64,000 nt of DNA from Euonymus europaeus (lineage: Eukaryota; Streptophyta; Magnoliopsida; Celastrales; Celastraceae). A program made the translations under genes and the position numbers. Below, in pieces: positions 1 through 12,640 of this stretch. The number at the start of each line of letters is the position of its first letter. The first letter of the stretch is position 1. The stretch spans positions 13,683,001 through 13,747,000 of the forward strand of contig OY756961.1 in assembly GCA_963580455.1 (NCBI GenBank), given 5' to 3'. The notes under the pieces were generated by a model that was given only the letters and a program-made list of their open reading frames with translations, was not told the origin of the DNA and did not search any database.

Positions 1-320
1 ACGAGTATAAGCTTTCTACATTATATTGATGCCAAAACACCAACTTTTTATGACAAACGGACAAAACCGATAAGAGCTCCTCCATAGAGAGAGTTGAGCA
101 ACTTCGGACCATTAAAATTGCTCTATGTACACTTTTTATTGTTCTACTATGTCAAATTTTACGAGTATAAGCTTCCTAGATTATTTCGATACAAAAACAC
201 CAACTTTCTATGACAAATGGACAAAATCGTTAAAAGCTCCTCCATAGAGAGTGTTGAGCGACTTCGGACCATCATAGTTGCTCGGTGTACAATTTTTATT
301 GTTCTTATATGTCAAATTTT

Positions 321-480
321 ACGAGTATAAGCTTCCTAGATTATTTCGATGCCAAAACACCAACTTTCTATGACAAATGGACAAAATCGTTAAAAGCTCA
401 CCTATAGAGAGAGTTGAGCAACTTCGGACTATCAAAGTTGCTCGGGATAGACTTTTTATTGTTCTTCTGTGTGAAATTTT
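321..480. repeat. Representative 160-bp satellite monomer (type C)
   Basis: This is one complete monomer, chosen because it has a perfect dyad and both CAAAA motifs. I count 59 G or C bases in the closely related type pattern, about 37%. Right halves of monomers in the array come in three linked forms. One has GAGTTGAGCAAC with GCTCGGGATAGAC, as here. One has GTGTTGAGCGAC with GCTCGGTGTACAA. One has GAGTTGAGCAAC with AAATTGCTCTATGTACAC. The left half varies mainly at CTAGA/CTACA/CATAGA, at TTTCGAT/TTCCGAT/TATTGAT, and at ATGGAC/ATAGAC. Confidence 0.95.
416..443. other. 9-bp inverted repeat (dyad) conserved in the monomer
   Basis: GAGCAACTT is followed after a 10-base spacer by AAGTTGCTC, its exact reverse complement. 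Monomers of types C, I and L keep the perfect dyad. Types with GAGCGACTT have one stem mismatch (a G-T wobble in RNA), and types with AAATTGCTC have one mismatch. The element therefore occurs, perfect or nearly so, in almost every one of the roughly 400 monomers. In DNA it could extrude as a short cruciform; in a transcript it could form a hairpin. Dyad symmetry is reported to be common in centromeric satellites that lack CENP-B boxes. A function here is inference only. Confidence 0.8.
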
Positions 481-1760
481 ACGAGTATAAGCTTCCTACA
501 TTATTCCGATGCCAAAACACCAACTTTCCATGACAAATGGCCAAAACCGTTAAAAGCTCCTCCATAGAGAGTGTTGAGCGACTTCGGACCATCAAAGTTG
601 CTCGGTGTACAATTTTTATTGTTCTTATATGTCAAATTTTATGAGTATAAGCTTCCTAGATTATTTCGATGCCAAAACACCAACTTTCTATGACAAATGG
701 ACAAAACCGTTAAGAGCTCCTCCATAGAGAGAGTTGAGCAACTTCGGACCATTAAAATTGCTCTATGTACACTTTTTATTGTTCTTCTATGTCAAATTTT
801 ATGAGTATAAGCTTCCTAGATTATTTCGATGCCAAAACACCAACTTTCTATGACAAATGGACAAAACCGTTAAAAGCTCCTCCATAGAGAGTGTTGGGCG
901 ACTTCGGACCATCAAAGTTGCTCGGTGTACAATTTTTATTGTTCTTATATGTCAAATTTTACGAGTATAAGCTTCATAGATTATTTTGATGCCAAAACAC
1001 CAACTTTCTATGACAAATGGACAAAACCGTTAAAAGCTCCTCGATAGAGAGAGTTGAGCAACTCCGAACTATCAAAGTTGTTCGGGATAGACTTTTTATT
1101 GTTCTTCTATGTCAAATTTTACGAGTATAAGCTTTCTACATTATATTGATGCCAAAACACCAACTTTTTATGACAAATGGACAAAACCGATAAGAGCTCC
1201 TCCATAGAGAGAGTTGAGCAACTTCGGACCATTAAAATTGCTCTATGTACACTTTTTATTGTTCTACTATGTCAAATTTTATGAGTATAAGCTTCCTAGA
1301 CTATTTCGATGCCAAAACACCAAATTTCTATGACAAATGGACAAAACCGTTAAAAGCTCTTCAATAGAGAGTGTTGAGCGACTTCGGACCATCAAAGTTG
1401 CTCGGTGTACAATTTTTATTGTTCTTCTATGTGAAATTTTACGAGTATAAGCTTCGTAGATTATTTCGATGACAAAACACCAACTTTCTATGACAAATAG
1501 ACAAAACCGTTAAAAGCTCCTTCATAGAGAGAGTTGAGCAACTTCGGACTATCAAAGTTGCTCGGGATAGACTTTTTATTGTTCTTTTATGCGAAATTTT
1601 ACGAGTATAAGCTTCCTACATTATTTCGATGCCAAAACACCAACTTTCTATGACAAATGGACAAAACCGTTAAAAGCTCCTCGATAGAGAGAGTTGAGCA
1701 ACTCCGAACTATCAAAGTTGTTCGGGATAGACTTTTTATTGTTCTTCTATGTCAAATTTT

Positions 1761-4700
1761 ACGAGTATAAGCTTTCTACATTATATTGATGCCAAAACAC
1801 CAACTTTTTATGACAAATGGACAAGACCGATAAGAGCTCCTCCATAGAGAGAGTTGAGCAACTTCGGACCATTAAAATTGCTCTATGTACACTTTTTATT
1901 GTTCTACTATGTCAAATTTTACGAGTATAAGCTTCCTAGATTATTTCGATACAAAAACACCAACTTTCTATGAAAAATGGACAAAATCGTTAAAAGCTCC
2001 TCCATAGAGAGTGTTGAGCGACTTCGGACCATCATAGTTGCTCGGTGTACAATTTTTATTGTTCTTATATGTCAAATTTTACGAGTATAAGCTTCCTAGA
2101 TTATTTCGATGCCAAAACACCAACTTTCTATGACAAATGGACAAAATCGTTAAAAGCTCACCTATAGAGAGAGTTGAGCAACTTCGGACTATCAAAGTTG
2201 CTCGGGATAGACTTTTTATTGTTCTTCTGTGTGAAATTTTACGAGTATAAGCTTCCTACATTATTCCGATGCCAAAACACCAACTTTCCATGACAAATGG
2301 CCAAAACCGTTAAAAGCTCCTCCATAGAGAGTGTTGAGCGACTTCGGACCATCAAAGTTGCTCGGTGTACAATTTTTATTGTTCTTATATGTCAAATTTT
2401 ATGAGTATAAGCTTCCTAGATTATTTCGATGCCAAAACACCAACTTTCTATGACAAATGGACAAAACCGTTAAGAGCTCCTCCATAGAGAGAGTTGAGCA
2501 ACTTCGGACCATTAAAATTGCTCTATGTACACTTTTTATTGTTCTTCTATGTCAAATTTTATGAGTATAAGCTTCCTAGATTATTTCGATGCCAAAACAC
2601 CAACTTTCTATGACAAATGGACAAAACCGTTAAAAGCTCTTCAATAGAGAGTGTTGAGCGACTTCGGACCATCAAAGTTGCTCGGTGTACAATTTTTATT
2701 GTTCTTCTACGTGAAATTTTACGAGTATAAGCTTCCTAGATTATTTCGATGCCAAAACACCAACTTTCTATGACATATAGACAAAACCGTTAAAAGCTCC
2801 TTCATAGAGAGAGTTGAGCAACTTCGGACTATCAAAGTTGCTCGGGATAGACTTTTTATTGTTCTTCTGTGTGAAATTTTACGAGTATAAGCTTCCTACA
2901 TTATTCCGATGCCAAAACACCAACTTTCTATGACAAATGGACAAAACCGTTAAAAGCTCCTCCATAGAGAGAGTTGAGCAACTTCGGACTATCAAAATTG
3001 CTCTATGTACACTTTTTATTGTTCTTCTATGTGAAATTTTACGAGTATAAGCTTCCTAGATTACTTCGATGCCAAAACACCAACTTTCTATGACAAATGA
3101 AGAAAACCGTTAAAAGCTCCTCCAAAGAGAGTGTTGAGCGACTTCGGACCATCAAAGTTGTTCGGTGTACAATTTTTATTGTACTTATATGTCAAATTTT
3201 ATGAGTATAAGCTTCATAGATTATTTCCATGCCAAAACACCAACTTTCTATGACAAATAGACAAAACCGTTAAAAGCTCACCTATAGAGAGAGTTGAGCA
3301 ACTTCGGACCATCAAAGTTGCTCGGTGTACACTTTTTATTGTTCTTAAATGTCAAATTTTATGAGAATAAACTTCATAGATTATTTCGATGCCAAAACAC
3401 CAACTTTCTATGACAAATGGACAAAACCGTTAAAAGCTCCTCGATAGAGAGAGTTGAGCAACACCGAACTATCAAAGTTGTTCGGGATAGACTTTTTACT
3501 GTTCTTCTATGTCAAATTTTACGAGTATAAGCTTTCTACGTTATATTGATGCCAAAACACCAACTTTCTATGACAAATGGACAAAACCGATAAGAGCTCC
3601 TCCATAGAGAGAGTTGAGCAACTTCAGACCATTAAAATTGCTCTATGTACACTTTTAATTGTTCTTCTATGTCAAATTTTATGAGTATAAGCTTCCTAGA
3701 TTATTTCGATGCCAAAACACCAACTTTCTATGACAAATGGACAAAACCGTTAAAAGCTCTTCAATAGAGAGTGTTGAGCGACTTCGGACCATCAAAGTTG
3801 CTCGGTGTACAATTTTTATTGTTCTTCTATGTGAAATTTTACGAGTATAAGCTTCCTAGATTACTTCGATGCCAAAACACCAACTTTCTATGACAAATGG
3901 ACAAAACCGTTAAAAGCTCCTCCATAGAGAGTGTTGGGCGACTTCGGACCATCAAAGTTGCTCGGTGTACAATTTTTATTGTTCTTATATGTCAAATTTT
4001 ACGAGTATAAGCTTCATAGATTATTTTGATGCCAAAACACCAACTTTCTATGACAAATGGACAAAACCGTTAAAAGCTCCTCGATAGAGAGAGTTGAGCA
4101 ACTCCGAACTATCAAAGTTGTTCGGGATAGACTTTTTATTGTTCTTCTATGTCAAATTTTACGAGTATAAGCTTTCTACATTATATTGATGCCAGAACAC
4201 CAACTTTTTATGACAAATGGACAAAACCGATAAGAGCTCCTCCATAGAGAGAGTTGAGCAACTTCGGACCATTAAAATTGCTCTATGTACACTTTTTATT
4301 GTTCTACTATGTCAAATTTTATGAGTATAAGCTTCCTAGACTATTTCGATGCCAAAACACCAAATTTCTATGACAAATGGACAAAACCGTTAAAAGCTCT
4401 TCAATAGAGAGTGTTGAGCGACTTCGGACCATCAAAGTTGCTCGGTGTACAATTTTTATTGTTCTTCTATGTTAAATTTTACGAGTATAAGCTTCGTAGA
4501 TTATTTCGAAGCCAAAACACCAACTTTCTATGACAAATAGACAAAACCGTTAAAAGCTCCTTCATAGAGAGAGTTGAGCAACTTCGGACTATCAAAGTTG
4601 CTCGGGATAGACTTTTTATTGTTCTTTTATGCGAAATTTTACGAGTATAAGCTTCCTACATTATTCCGATGCCAAAACACCAACTTTCTATGACAAATGG

Positions 4701-4800
4701 ACAAAACCGTTAAAAGCTCCTCGATAGAGAGAGTTGAGCAACTCCGAACTATCAAAGTTGTTCGGGATAGACTTTTTATTGTTCTTCTATGTCAAATTTT
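1761..4800. repeat. 19-monomer HOR unit, 3040 bp
   Basis: Order by diagnostic variants: A B C D E H' L M N O P Q H' F' G A H I J. Easy landmarks are A (GCTTTCTACA, TATATTGAT, CTACTATG), D (CCATGACAAATGGCC), L (GACATATAG), N (AATGAAGAAAACC, CCAAAGAGAG), P (ATGAGAATAAACTTC, no HindIII site) and Q (GCTTTCTACG, ACTTCAGACC). This is the fullest unit type of the left region and probably the ancestral arrangement there. Confidence 0.9.
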
Positions 4801-6560
4801 ACGAGTATAAGCTTTCTACATTATATTGATGCCAAAACACCAACTTTTTATGACAAACGGACAAAACCGATAAGAGCTCCTCCATAGAGAGAGTTGAGCA
4901 ACTTCGGACCATTAAAATTGCTCTATGTACACTTTTTATTGTTCTACTATGTCAAATTTTACGAGTATAAGCTTCCTAGATTATTTCGATACAAAAACAC
5001 CAACTTTCTATGACAAATGGACAAAATCGTTAAAAGCTCCTCCATAGAGAGTGTTGAGCGACTTCGGACCATCATAGTTGCTCGGTGTACAATTTTTATT
5101 GTTCTTATATGTCAAATTTTACGAGTATAAGCTTCCTAGATTATTTCGATGCCAAAACACCAACTTTCTATGACAAATGGACAAAATCGTTAAAAGCTCA
5201 CCTATAGAGAGAGTTGAGCAACTTCGGACTATCAAAGTTGCTCGGGATAGACTTTTTATTGTTCTTCTGTGTGAAATTTTACGAGTATAAGCTTCCTACA
5301 TTATTCCGATGCCAAAACACCAACTTTCCATGACAAATGGCCAAAACCGTTAAAAGCTCCTCCATAGAGAGTGTTGAGCGACTTCGGACCATCAAAGTTG
5401 CTCGGTGTACAATTTTTATTGTTCTTATATGTCAAATTTTATGAGTATAAGCTTCCTAGATTATTTCGATGCCAAAACACCAACTTTCTATGACAAATGG
5501 ACAAAACCGTTAAGAGCTCCTCCATAGAGAGAGTTGAGCAACTTCGGACCATTAAAATTGCTCTATGTACACTTTTTATTGTTCTTCTATGTCAAATTTT
5601 ATGAGTATAAGCTTCCTAGATTATTTCGATGCCAAAACACCAACTTTCTATGACAAATGGACAAAACCGTTAAAAGCTCCTCCATAGAGAGTGTTGGGAG
5701 ACTTCGGACCATCAAAGTTGCTCGGTGTACAATTTTTATTGTTCTTATATGTCAAATTTTACGAGTATAAGCTTCATAGATTATTTTGATGCCAAAACAC
5801 CAACTTTCTATGACAAATGGACAAAACCGTTAAAAGCTCCTCGATAGAGAGAGTTGAGCAACTCCGAACTATCAAAGTTGTTCGGGATAGACTTTTTATT
5901 GTTCTTTTATGTCAAATTTTACGAGTATAAGCTTTCTACATTATATTGATGCCAAAACACCAACTTTTTATGACAAATGGACAAAACCGATAAGAGCTCC
6001 TCCATAGAGAGAGTTGAGCAACTTCGGACCATTAAAATTGCTCTATGTACACTTTTTATTGTTCTACTATGTCAAATTTTATGAGTATAAGCTTCCTAGA
6101 CTATTTCGATGCCAAAACACCAAATTTCTATGACAAATGGACAAAACCGTTAAAAGCTCTTCAATAGAGAGTGTTGAGCGACTTCGGACCATCAAAGTTG
6201 CTCGGTGTACAATTTTTATTGTTCTTCTATGTGAAATTTTACGAGTATAAGCTTCGTAGATTATTTTGATGCCAAAACACCAACTTTCTATGACAAATAG
6301 ACAAAACCGTTAAAAGCTCCTTCATAGAGAGAGTTGAGCAACTTCGGACTATCAAAGTTGCTCGGGATAGACTTTTTATTGTTCTTTTATGCGAAATTTT
6401 ACGAGTATAAGCTTCCTACATTATTTCGATGCCAAAACACCAACTTTCTATGACAAATGGACAAAACCGTTAAAAGCTCCTCGATAGAGAGAGTTGAGCA
6501 ACTCCGAACTATCAAAGTTGTTCGGGATAGACTTTTTATTGTTCTTCTATGTCAAATTTT
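4801..6560. repeat. 11-monomer HOR unit, second copy
   Basis: Same order and same hybrid monomer (at 5601-5760) as 1-1760, and it shares the private ACAAACGG variant at the start. Noticed differences include GGGAG for GGGCG near 5699 and CTTTTATG near 5907. It is the first part of the second copy of a 4800-bp duplication. Confidence 0.9.
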
Positions 6561-9500
6561 ACGAGTATAAGCTTTCTACATTATATTGATGCCAAAACAC
6601 CAACTTTTTATGACAAATGGACAAAACCGATAAGAGCTCCTCCATAGAGAGAGTTGAGCAACTTCGGACCATTAAAATTGCTCTATGTACACTTTTTATT
6701 GTTCTACTATGTCAAATTTTACGAGTATAAGCTTCCTAGATTATTTCGATACAAAAACACCAACTTTCTATGAAAAATGGACAAAATCGTTAAAAGCTCC
6801 TCCATAGAGAGTGTTGAGCGACTTCGGACCATCATAGTTGCTCGGTGTACAATTTTTATTGTTCTTATATGTCAAATTTTACGAGTATAAGCTTCCTAGA
6901 TTATTTCGATGCCAAAACACCAACTTTCTATGACAAATGGACAAAATCGTTAAAAGCTCACCTATAGAGAGAGTTGAGCAACTTCGGACTATCAAAGTTG
7001 CTCGGGATAGACTTTTTATTGTTCTTCTGTGTGAAATTTTACGAGTATAAGCTTCCTACATTATTCCGATGCCAAAACACCAACTTTCCATGACAAATGG
7101 CCAAAACCGTTAAAAGCTCCTCCATAGAGAGTGTTGAGCGACTTCGGACCATCAAAGTTGCTCGGTGTACAATTTTTATTGTTCTTATATGTCAAATTTT
7201 ATGAGTATAAGCTTCCTAGATTATTTCGATGCCAAAACACCAACTTTCTATGACAAATGGACAAAACCGTTAAGAGCTCCTCCATAGAGAGAGTTGAGCA
7301 ACTTCGGACCATTAAAATTGCTCTATGTACACTTTTTATTGTTCTTCTATGTCAAATTTTATGAGTATAAGCTTCCTAGATTATTTCGATGCCAAAACAC
7401 CAACTTTCTATGACAAATGGACAAAACCGTTAAAAGCTCTTCAATAGAGAGTGTTGAGCGACTTCGGACCATCAAAGTTGCTCGGTGTACAATTTTTATT
7501 GTTCTTCTATGTGAAATTTTACGAGTATAAGCTTCCTAGATTATTTCGATGCCAAAACACCAACTTTCTATGACATATAGACAAAACCGTTAAAAGCTCC
7601 TTCATAGAGAGAGTTGAGCAACTTCGGACTATCAAAGTTGCTCGGGATAGACTTTTTATTGTTCTTCTGTGTGAAATTTTACGAGTATAAGCTTCCTACA
7701 TTATTCCGATGCCAAAACACCAACTTTCTATGACAAATGGACAAAACCGTTAAAAGCTCCTCCATAGAGAGAGTTGAGCAACTTCGGACTATCAAAATTG
7801 CTCTATGTACACTTTTTATTGTTCTTCTATGTGAAATTTTACGAGTATAAGCTTCCTAGATTACTTCGATGCCAAAACACCAACTTTCTATGACAAATGA
7901 AGAAAACCGTTAAAAGCTCCTCCAAAGAGAGTGTTGAGCGACTTCGGACCATCAAAGTTGTTCGGTGTACAATTTTTATTGTACTTATATGTCAAATTTT
8001 ATGAGTATAAGCTTCATAGATTATTTCCATGCCAAAACACCAACTTTCTATGACAAATAGACAAAACCGTTAAAAGCTCACCTATAGAGAGAGTTGAGCA
8101 ACTTCGGACCATCAAAGTTGCTCGGTGTACACTTTTTATTGTTCTTAAATGTCAAATTTTATGAGAATAAACTTCATAGATTATTTCGATGCCAAAACAC
8201 CAACTTTCTATGACAAATGGACAAAACCGTTAAAAGCTCCTCGATAGAGAGAGTTGAGCAACTCCGAACTATCAAAGTTGTTCGGGATAGACTTTTTACT
8301 GTTCTTCTATGTCAAATTTTACGAGTATAAGCTTTCTACGTTATATTGATGCCAAAACACCAACTTTCTATGACAAATGGACAAAACCGATAAGAGCTCC
8401 TCCATAGAGAGAGTTGAGCAACTTCAGACCATTAAAATTGCTCTATGTACACTTTTTATTGTTCTTCTATGTCAAATTTTATGAGTATAAGCTTCCTAGA
8501 TTATTTCGATGCAAAAACACCAACTTTCTATGACAAATGGACAAAACCGTTAAAAGCTCTTCAATAGAGAGTGTTGAGCGACTTCGGACCATCAAAGTTG
8601 CTCGGTGTACAATTTTTATTGTTCTTCTATGTGAAATTTTACGAGTATAAGCTTCCTAGATTACTTCGATGCCAAAACACCAACTTTCTATGACAAATGG
8701 ACAAAGCCGTTAAAAGCTCCTCCATAGAGAGTGTTGGGCGACTTCGGACCATCAAAGTTGCTCGGTGTACAATTTTTATTGTTCTTATATGTCAAATTTT
8801 ACGAGTATAAGCTTCATAGATTATTTTGATGCCAAAACACCAACTTTCTATGACAAATGGACAAAACCGTTAAAAGCTCCTCGATAGAGAGAGTTGAGCA
8901 ACTCCGAACTATCAAAGTTGTTCGGGATAGACTTTTTATTGTTCTTCTATGTCAAATTTTACGAGTATAAGCTTTCTACATTATATTGATGCCAAAACAC
9001 CAACTTTTTATGACAAATGGACAAAACCGATAAGAGCTCCTCCATAGAGAGAGTTGAGCAACTTCGGACCATTAAAATTGCTCTATGTACACTTTTTATT
9101 GTTCTACTATGTCAAATTTTATGAGTATAAGCTTCCTAGACTATTTCGATGCCAAAACACCAAATTTCTATGACAAATGGACAAAACCGTTAAAAGCTCT
9201 TCAATAGAGAGTGTTGAGCGACTTCGGACCATCAAAGTTGCTCGGTGTACAATTTTTATTGTTCTTCTATGTGAAATTTTACGAGTATAAGCTTCGTAGA
9301 TTATTTCGAAGCCAAAACACCAACTTTCTATGACAAATAGACAAAACCGTTAAAAGCTCCTTCATAGAGAGAGTTGAGCAACTTCGGACTATCAAAGTTG
9401 CTCGGGATAGACTTTTTATTGTTCTTTTATGCGAAATTTTACGAGTATAAGCTTCCTACATTATTCCGATGCCAAAACACCAACTTTCTATGACAAATGG

Positions 9501-9600
9501 ACAAAACCGTTAAAAGCTCCTCGATAGAGAGAGTTGAGCAACTCCGAACTATCAAAGTTGTTCGGGATAGACTTTTTATTGTTCTTCTATGTCAAATTTT
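6561..9600. repeat. 19-monomer HOR unit
   Basis: Monomer for monomer the counterpart of 1761-4800, including the GACATATAG, AATGAAGAAAACC and GAATAAACTTC markers and the CGAAGCC variant (near 4509 and 9309). Private differences seen are GCAAAAACAC near 8511 and ACAAAGCCG near 8703. Confidence 0.9.
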
Positions 9601-12600
9601 ACGAGTATAAGCTTTCTACATTATATTGATGCCAAAACACCAACTTTTTATGACAAATGGACAAAACCGATAAGAGCTCCTCCATAGAGAGAGTTGAGCA
9701 ACTTCGGACCATTAAAATTGCTCTATGTACACTTTTTATTGTTCTACTATGTCAAATTTTACGAGTATAAGCTTCCTAGATTATTTCGATACAAAAACAC
9801 CAACTTTCTATGACAAATGGACAAAATCGTTAAAAGCTCCTCCATAGAGAGTGTTGAGCGACTTCGGACCATCATAGTTGCTCGGTGTACAATTTTTATT
9901 GTTCTTATATGTCAAATTTTACGAGTATAAGCTTCCTAGATTATTTCGATGCCAAAACACCAACTTTCTATGACAAATGGACAAAATCGTTAAAAGCTCA
10001 CCTATAGAGAGAGTTGAGCAACTTCGGACTATCAAAGTTGCTCGGGATAGACTTTTTATTGTTCTTCTGTGTGAAATTTTACGAGTATAAGCTTCCACCA
10101 TTATTCCGATGCCAAAACACCAACTTTCCATGACAAATGGCCAAAACCGTTAAAAGCTCCTCCATAGAGAGTGTTGAGCGACTTCGGACCATCAAAGTTG
10201 CTCGGTGTACAATTTTTATTGTTCTTATATGTCAAATTTTATGAGTATAAGCTTCCTAGATTATTTCGATGCCAAAACACCAACTTTCTATGACAAATGG
10301 ACAAAACCGTTAAGAGCTCCTCCATAGAGAGAGTTGAGCAACTTCGGACCATTAAAATTGCTCTATGTACACTTTTTATTGTTCTTCTATGTCAAATTTT
10401 ATGAGTATAAGCTTCCTAGATTATTTCGATGCCAAAACACCAACTTTCTATGACAAATGGACAAAACCGTTAAAAGCTCTTCAATAGAGAGTGTTGAGCG
10501 ACTTCGGACCATCAAAGTTGCTCGGTGTACAATTTTTATTGTTCTTCTATGTGAAATTTTACGAGTATAAGCTTCCTAGATTATTTCGATGCCAAAACAC
10601 CAACTTTCTATGACATATAGACAAAACCGTTAAAAGCTCCTTCATAGAGAGAGTTGAGCAACTTCGGACTATCAAAGTTGCTCGGGATAGACTTTTTATT
10701 GTTCTTCTGTGTGAAATTTTACGAGTATAAGCTTCCTACATTATTCCGATGCCAAAACACCAACTTTCTATGACAAATGGACAAAACCGTTAAAAGCTCC
10801 TCCATAGAGAGAGTTGAGCAACTTCGGACTATCAAAATTGCTCTATGTACACTTTTTATTGTTCTTCTATGTGAAATTTTACGAGTATAAGCTTCCTAGA
10901 TTACTTCGATGCCAAAACACCAACTTTCTATGACAAATGAAGAAAACCGTTAAAAGCTCCTCCAAAGAGAGTGTTGAGCGACTTCGGACCATCAAAGTTG
11001 TTCGGTGTACAATTTTTATTGTACTTATATGTCAAATTTTATGAGTATAAGCTTCATAGATTATTTCCATGCCAAAACACCAACTTTCTATGACAAATAG
11101 ACAAAACCGTTAAAAGCTCACCTATAGAGAGAGTTGAGCAACTTCGGACCATCAAAGTTGCTCGGTGTACACTTTTTATTGTTCTTAAATGTCAAATTTT
11201 ATGAGAATAAACTTCATAGATTATTTCGATGCCAAAACACCAACTTTCTATGACAAATGGACAAAACCGTTAAAAGCTCCTCGATAGAGAGAGTTGAGCA
11301 ACTCCGAACTATCAAAGTTGTTCGGGATAGACTTTTTACTGTTCTTCTATGTCAAATTTTACGAGTATAAGCTTTCTACGTTATATTGATGCCAAAACAC
11401 CAACTTTCTATGACAAATGGACAAAACCGATAAGAGCTCCTCCATAGAGAGAGTTGAGCAACTTCAGACCATTAAAATTGCTCTATGTACACTTTTTATT
11501 GTTCTTCTATGTCAAATTTTATGAGTATAAGCTTCCTAGATTATTTCGATGCCAAAACACCAACTTTCTATGACAAATGGACAAAACCGTTAAAAGCTCT
11601 TCAATAGAGAGTGTTGAGCGACTTCGGACCATCAAAGTTGCTCGGTGTACAATTTTTATTGTTCTTCTATGTGAAATTTTACGAGTATAAGCTTCCTAGA
11701 TTACTTCGATGCCAAAACACCAACTTTCTATGACAAATGGACAAAACCGTTAAAAGCTCCTCCATAGAGAGTGTTGGGCGACTTCGGACCATCAAAGTTG
11801 CTCGGTGTACAATTTTTATTGTTCTTATATGTCAAATTTTACGAGTATAAGCTTCATAGATTATTTTGATGCCAAAACACCAACTTTCTATGACAAATGG
11901 ACAAAACCGTTAAAAGCTCCTCGATAGAGAGAGTTGAGCAACTCCGAACTATCAAAGTTGTTCGGGATAGACTTTTTATTGTTCTTCTATGTCAAATTTT
12001 ACGAGTATAAGCTTTCTACATTATATTGATGCCAAAACACCAACTTTTTATGACAAATGAACAAAACCGATAAGAGCTCCTCCATAGAGAGAGTTGAGCA
12101 ACTTCGGACCATTAAAATTGCTCTATGTACACTTTTTATTGTTCTACTATGTCAAATTTTATGAGTATAAGCTTCCTAGACTATTTCGATGCCAAAACAC
12201 CAAATTTCTATGACAAATGGACAAAACCGTTAAAAGCTCTTCAATAGAGAGTGTTGAGCGACTTCGGACCATCAAAGTTGCTCGGTGTACAATTTTTATT
12301 GTTCTTCTATGTGAAATTTTACGAGTATAAGCTTCGTAGATTATTTCGAAGCCAAAACACCAACTTTCTATGACAAATAGACAAAACCGTTAAAAGCTCC
12401 TTCATAGAGAGAGTTGAGCAACTTCGGACTATCAAAGTTGCTCGGGATAGACTTTTTATTGTTCTTTTATGCGAAATTTTACGAGTATAAGCTTCCTACA
12501 TTATTCCGATGCCAAAACACCAACTTTCTATGACAAATGGACAAAACCGTTAAAAGCTCCTCGATAGAGAGAGTTGAGCAACTCCGAACTATCAAAGTTG

Positions 12601-12640
12601 TTCGGGATAGACTTTTTATTGTTCTTCTATGTCAAATTTT
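9601..12640. repeat. 19-monomer HOR unit
   Basis: A third full unit with the same order, 3040 bp. It follows another 19-mer directly rather than an 11-mer, so the 4800-bp alternation stops at 9600. Private changes include GCTTCCACCA near 10091 and AATGAACAAAACC near 12056. Confidence 0.9.

Larger units (their letters stand above)
1..1760. repeat. 11-monomer HOR unit (A B C D E F G A H I J)
   Basis: Eleven 160-bp monomers, starting at 1, 161, 321 and so on. Compared with the 19-mer that follows, this unit lacks eight consecutive monomers (H' L M N O P Q H'). The monomer at 801-960 is a hybrid: its left end (ATGAG, TTATTTCGAT) matches H' and its right end (CTCCTCCATAG, GTGTTGGGCG) matches F'. 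This is what an unequal exchange between those two similar monomers would leave. Confidence 0.9.

Noticed and set aside
424..450. CENP-B box
   Set aside because: TTCGGACTATC fits the first half of the TTCGNNNNANNCGGG pattern, but the next bases are AAAG. CGGG lies about 10 bases too far downstream, and no variant read repairs it.
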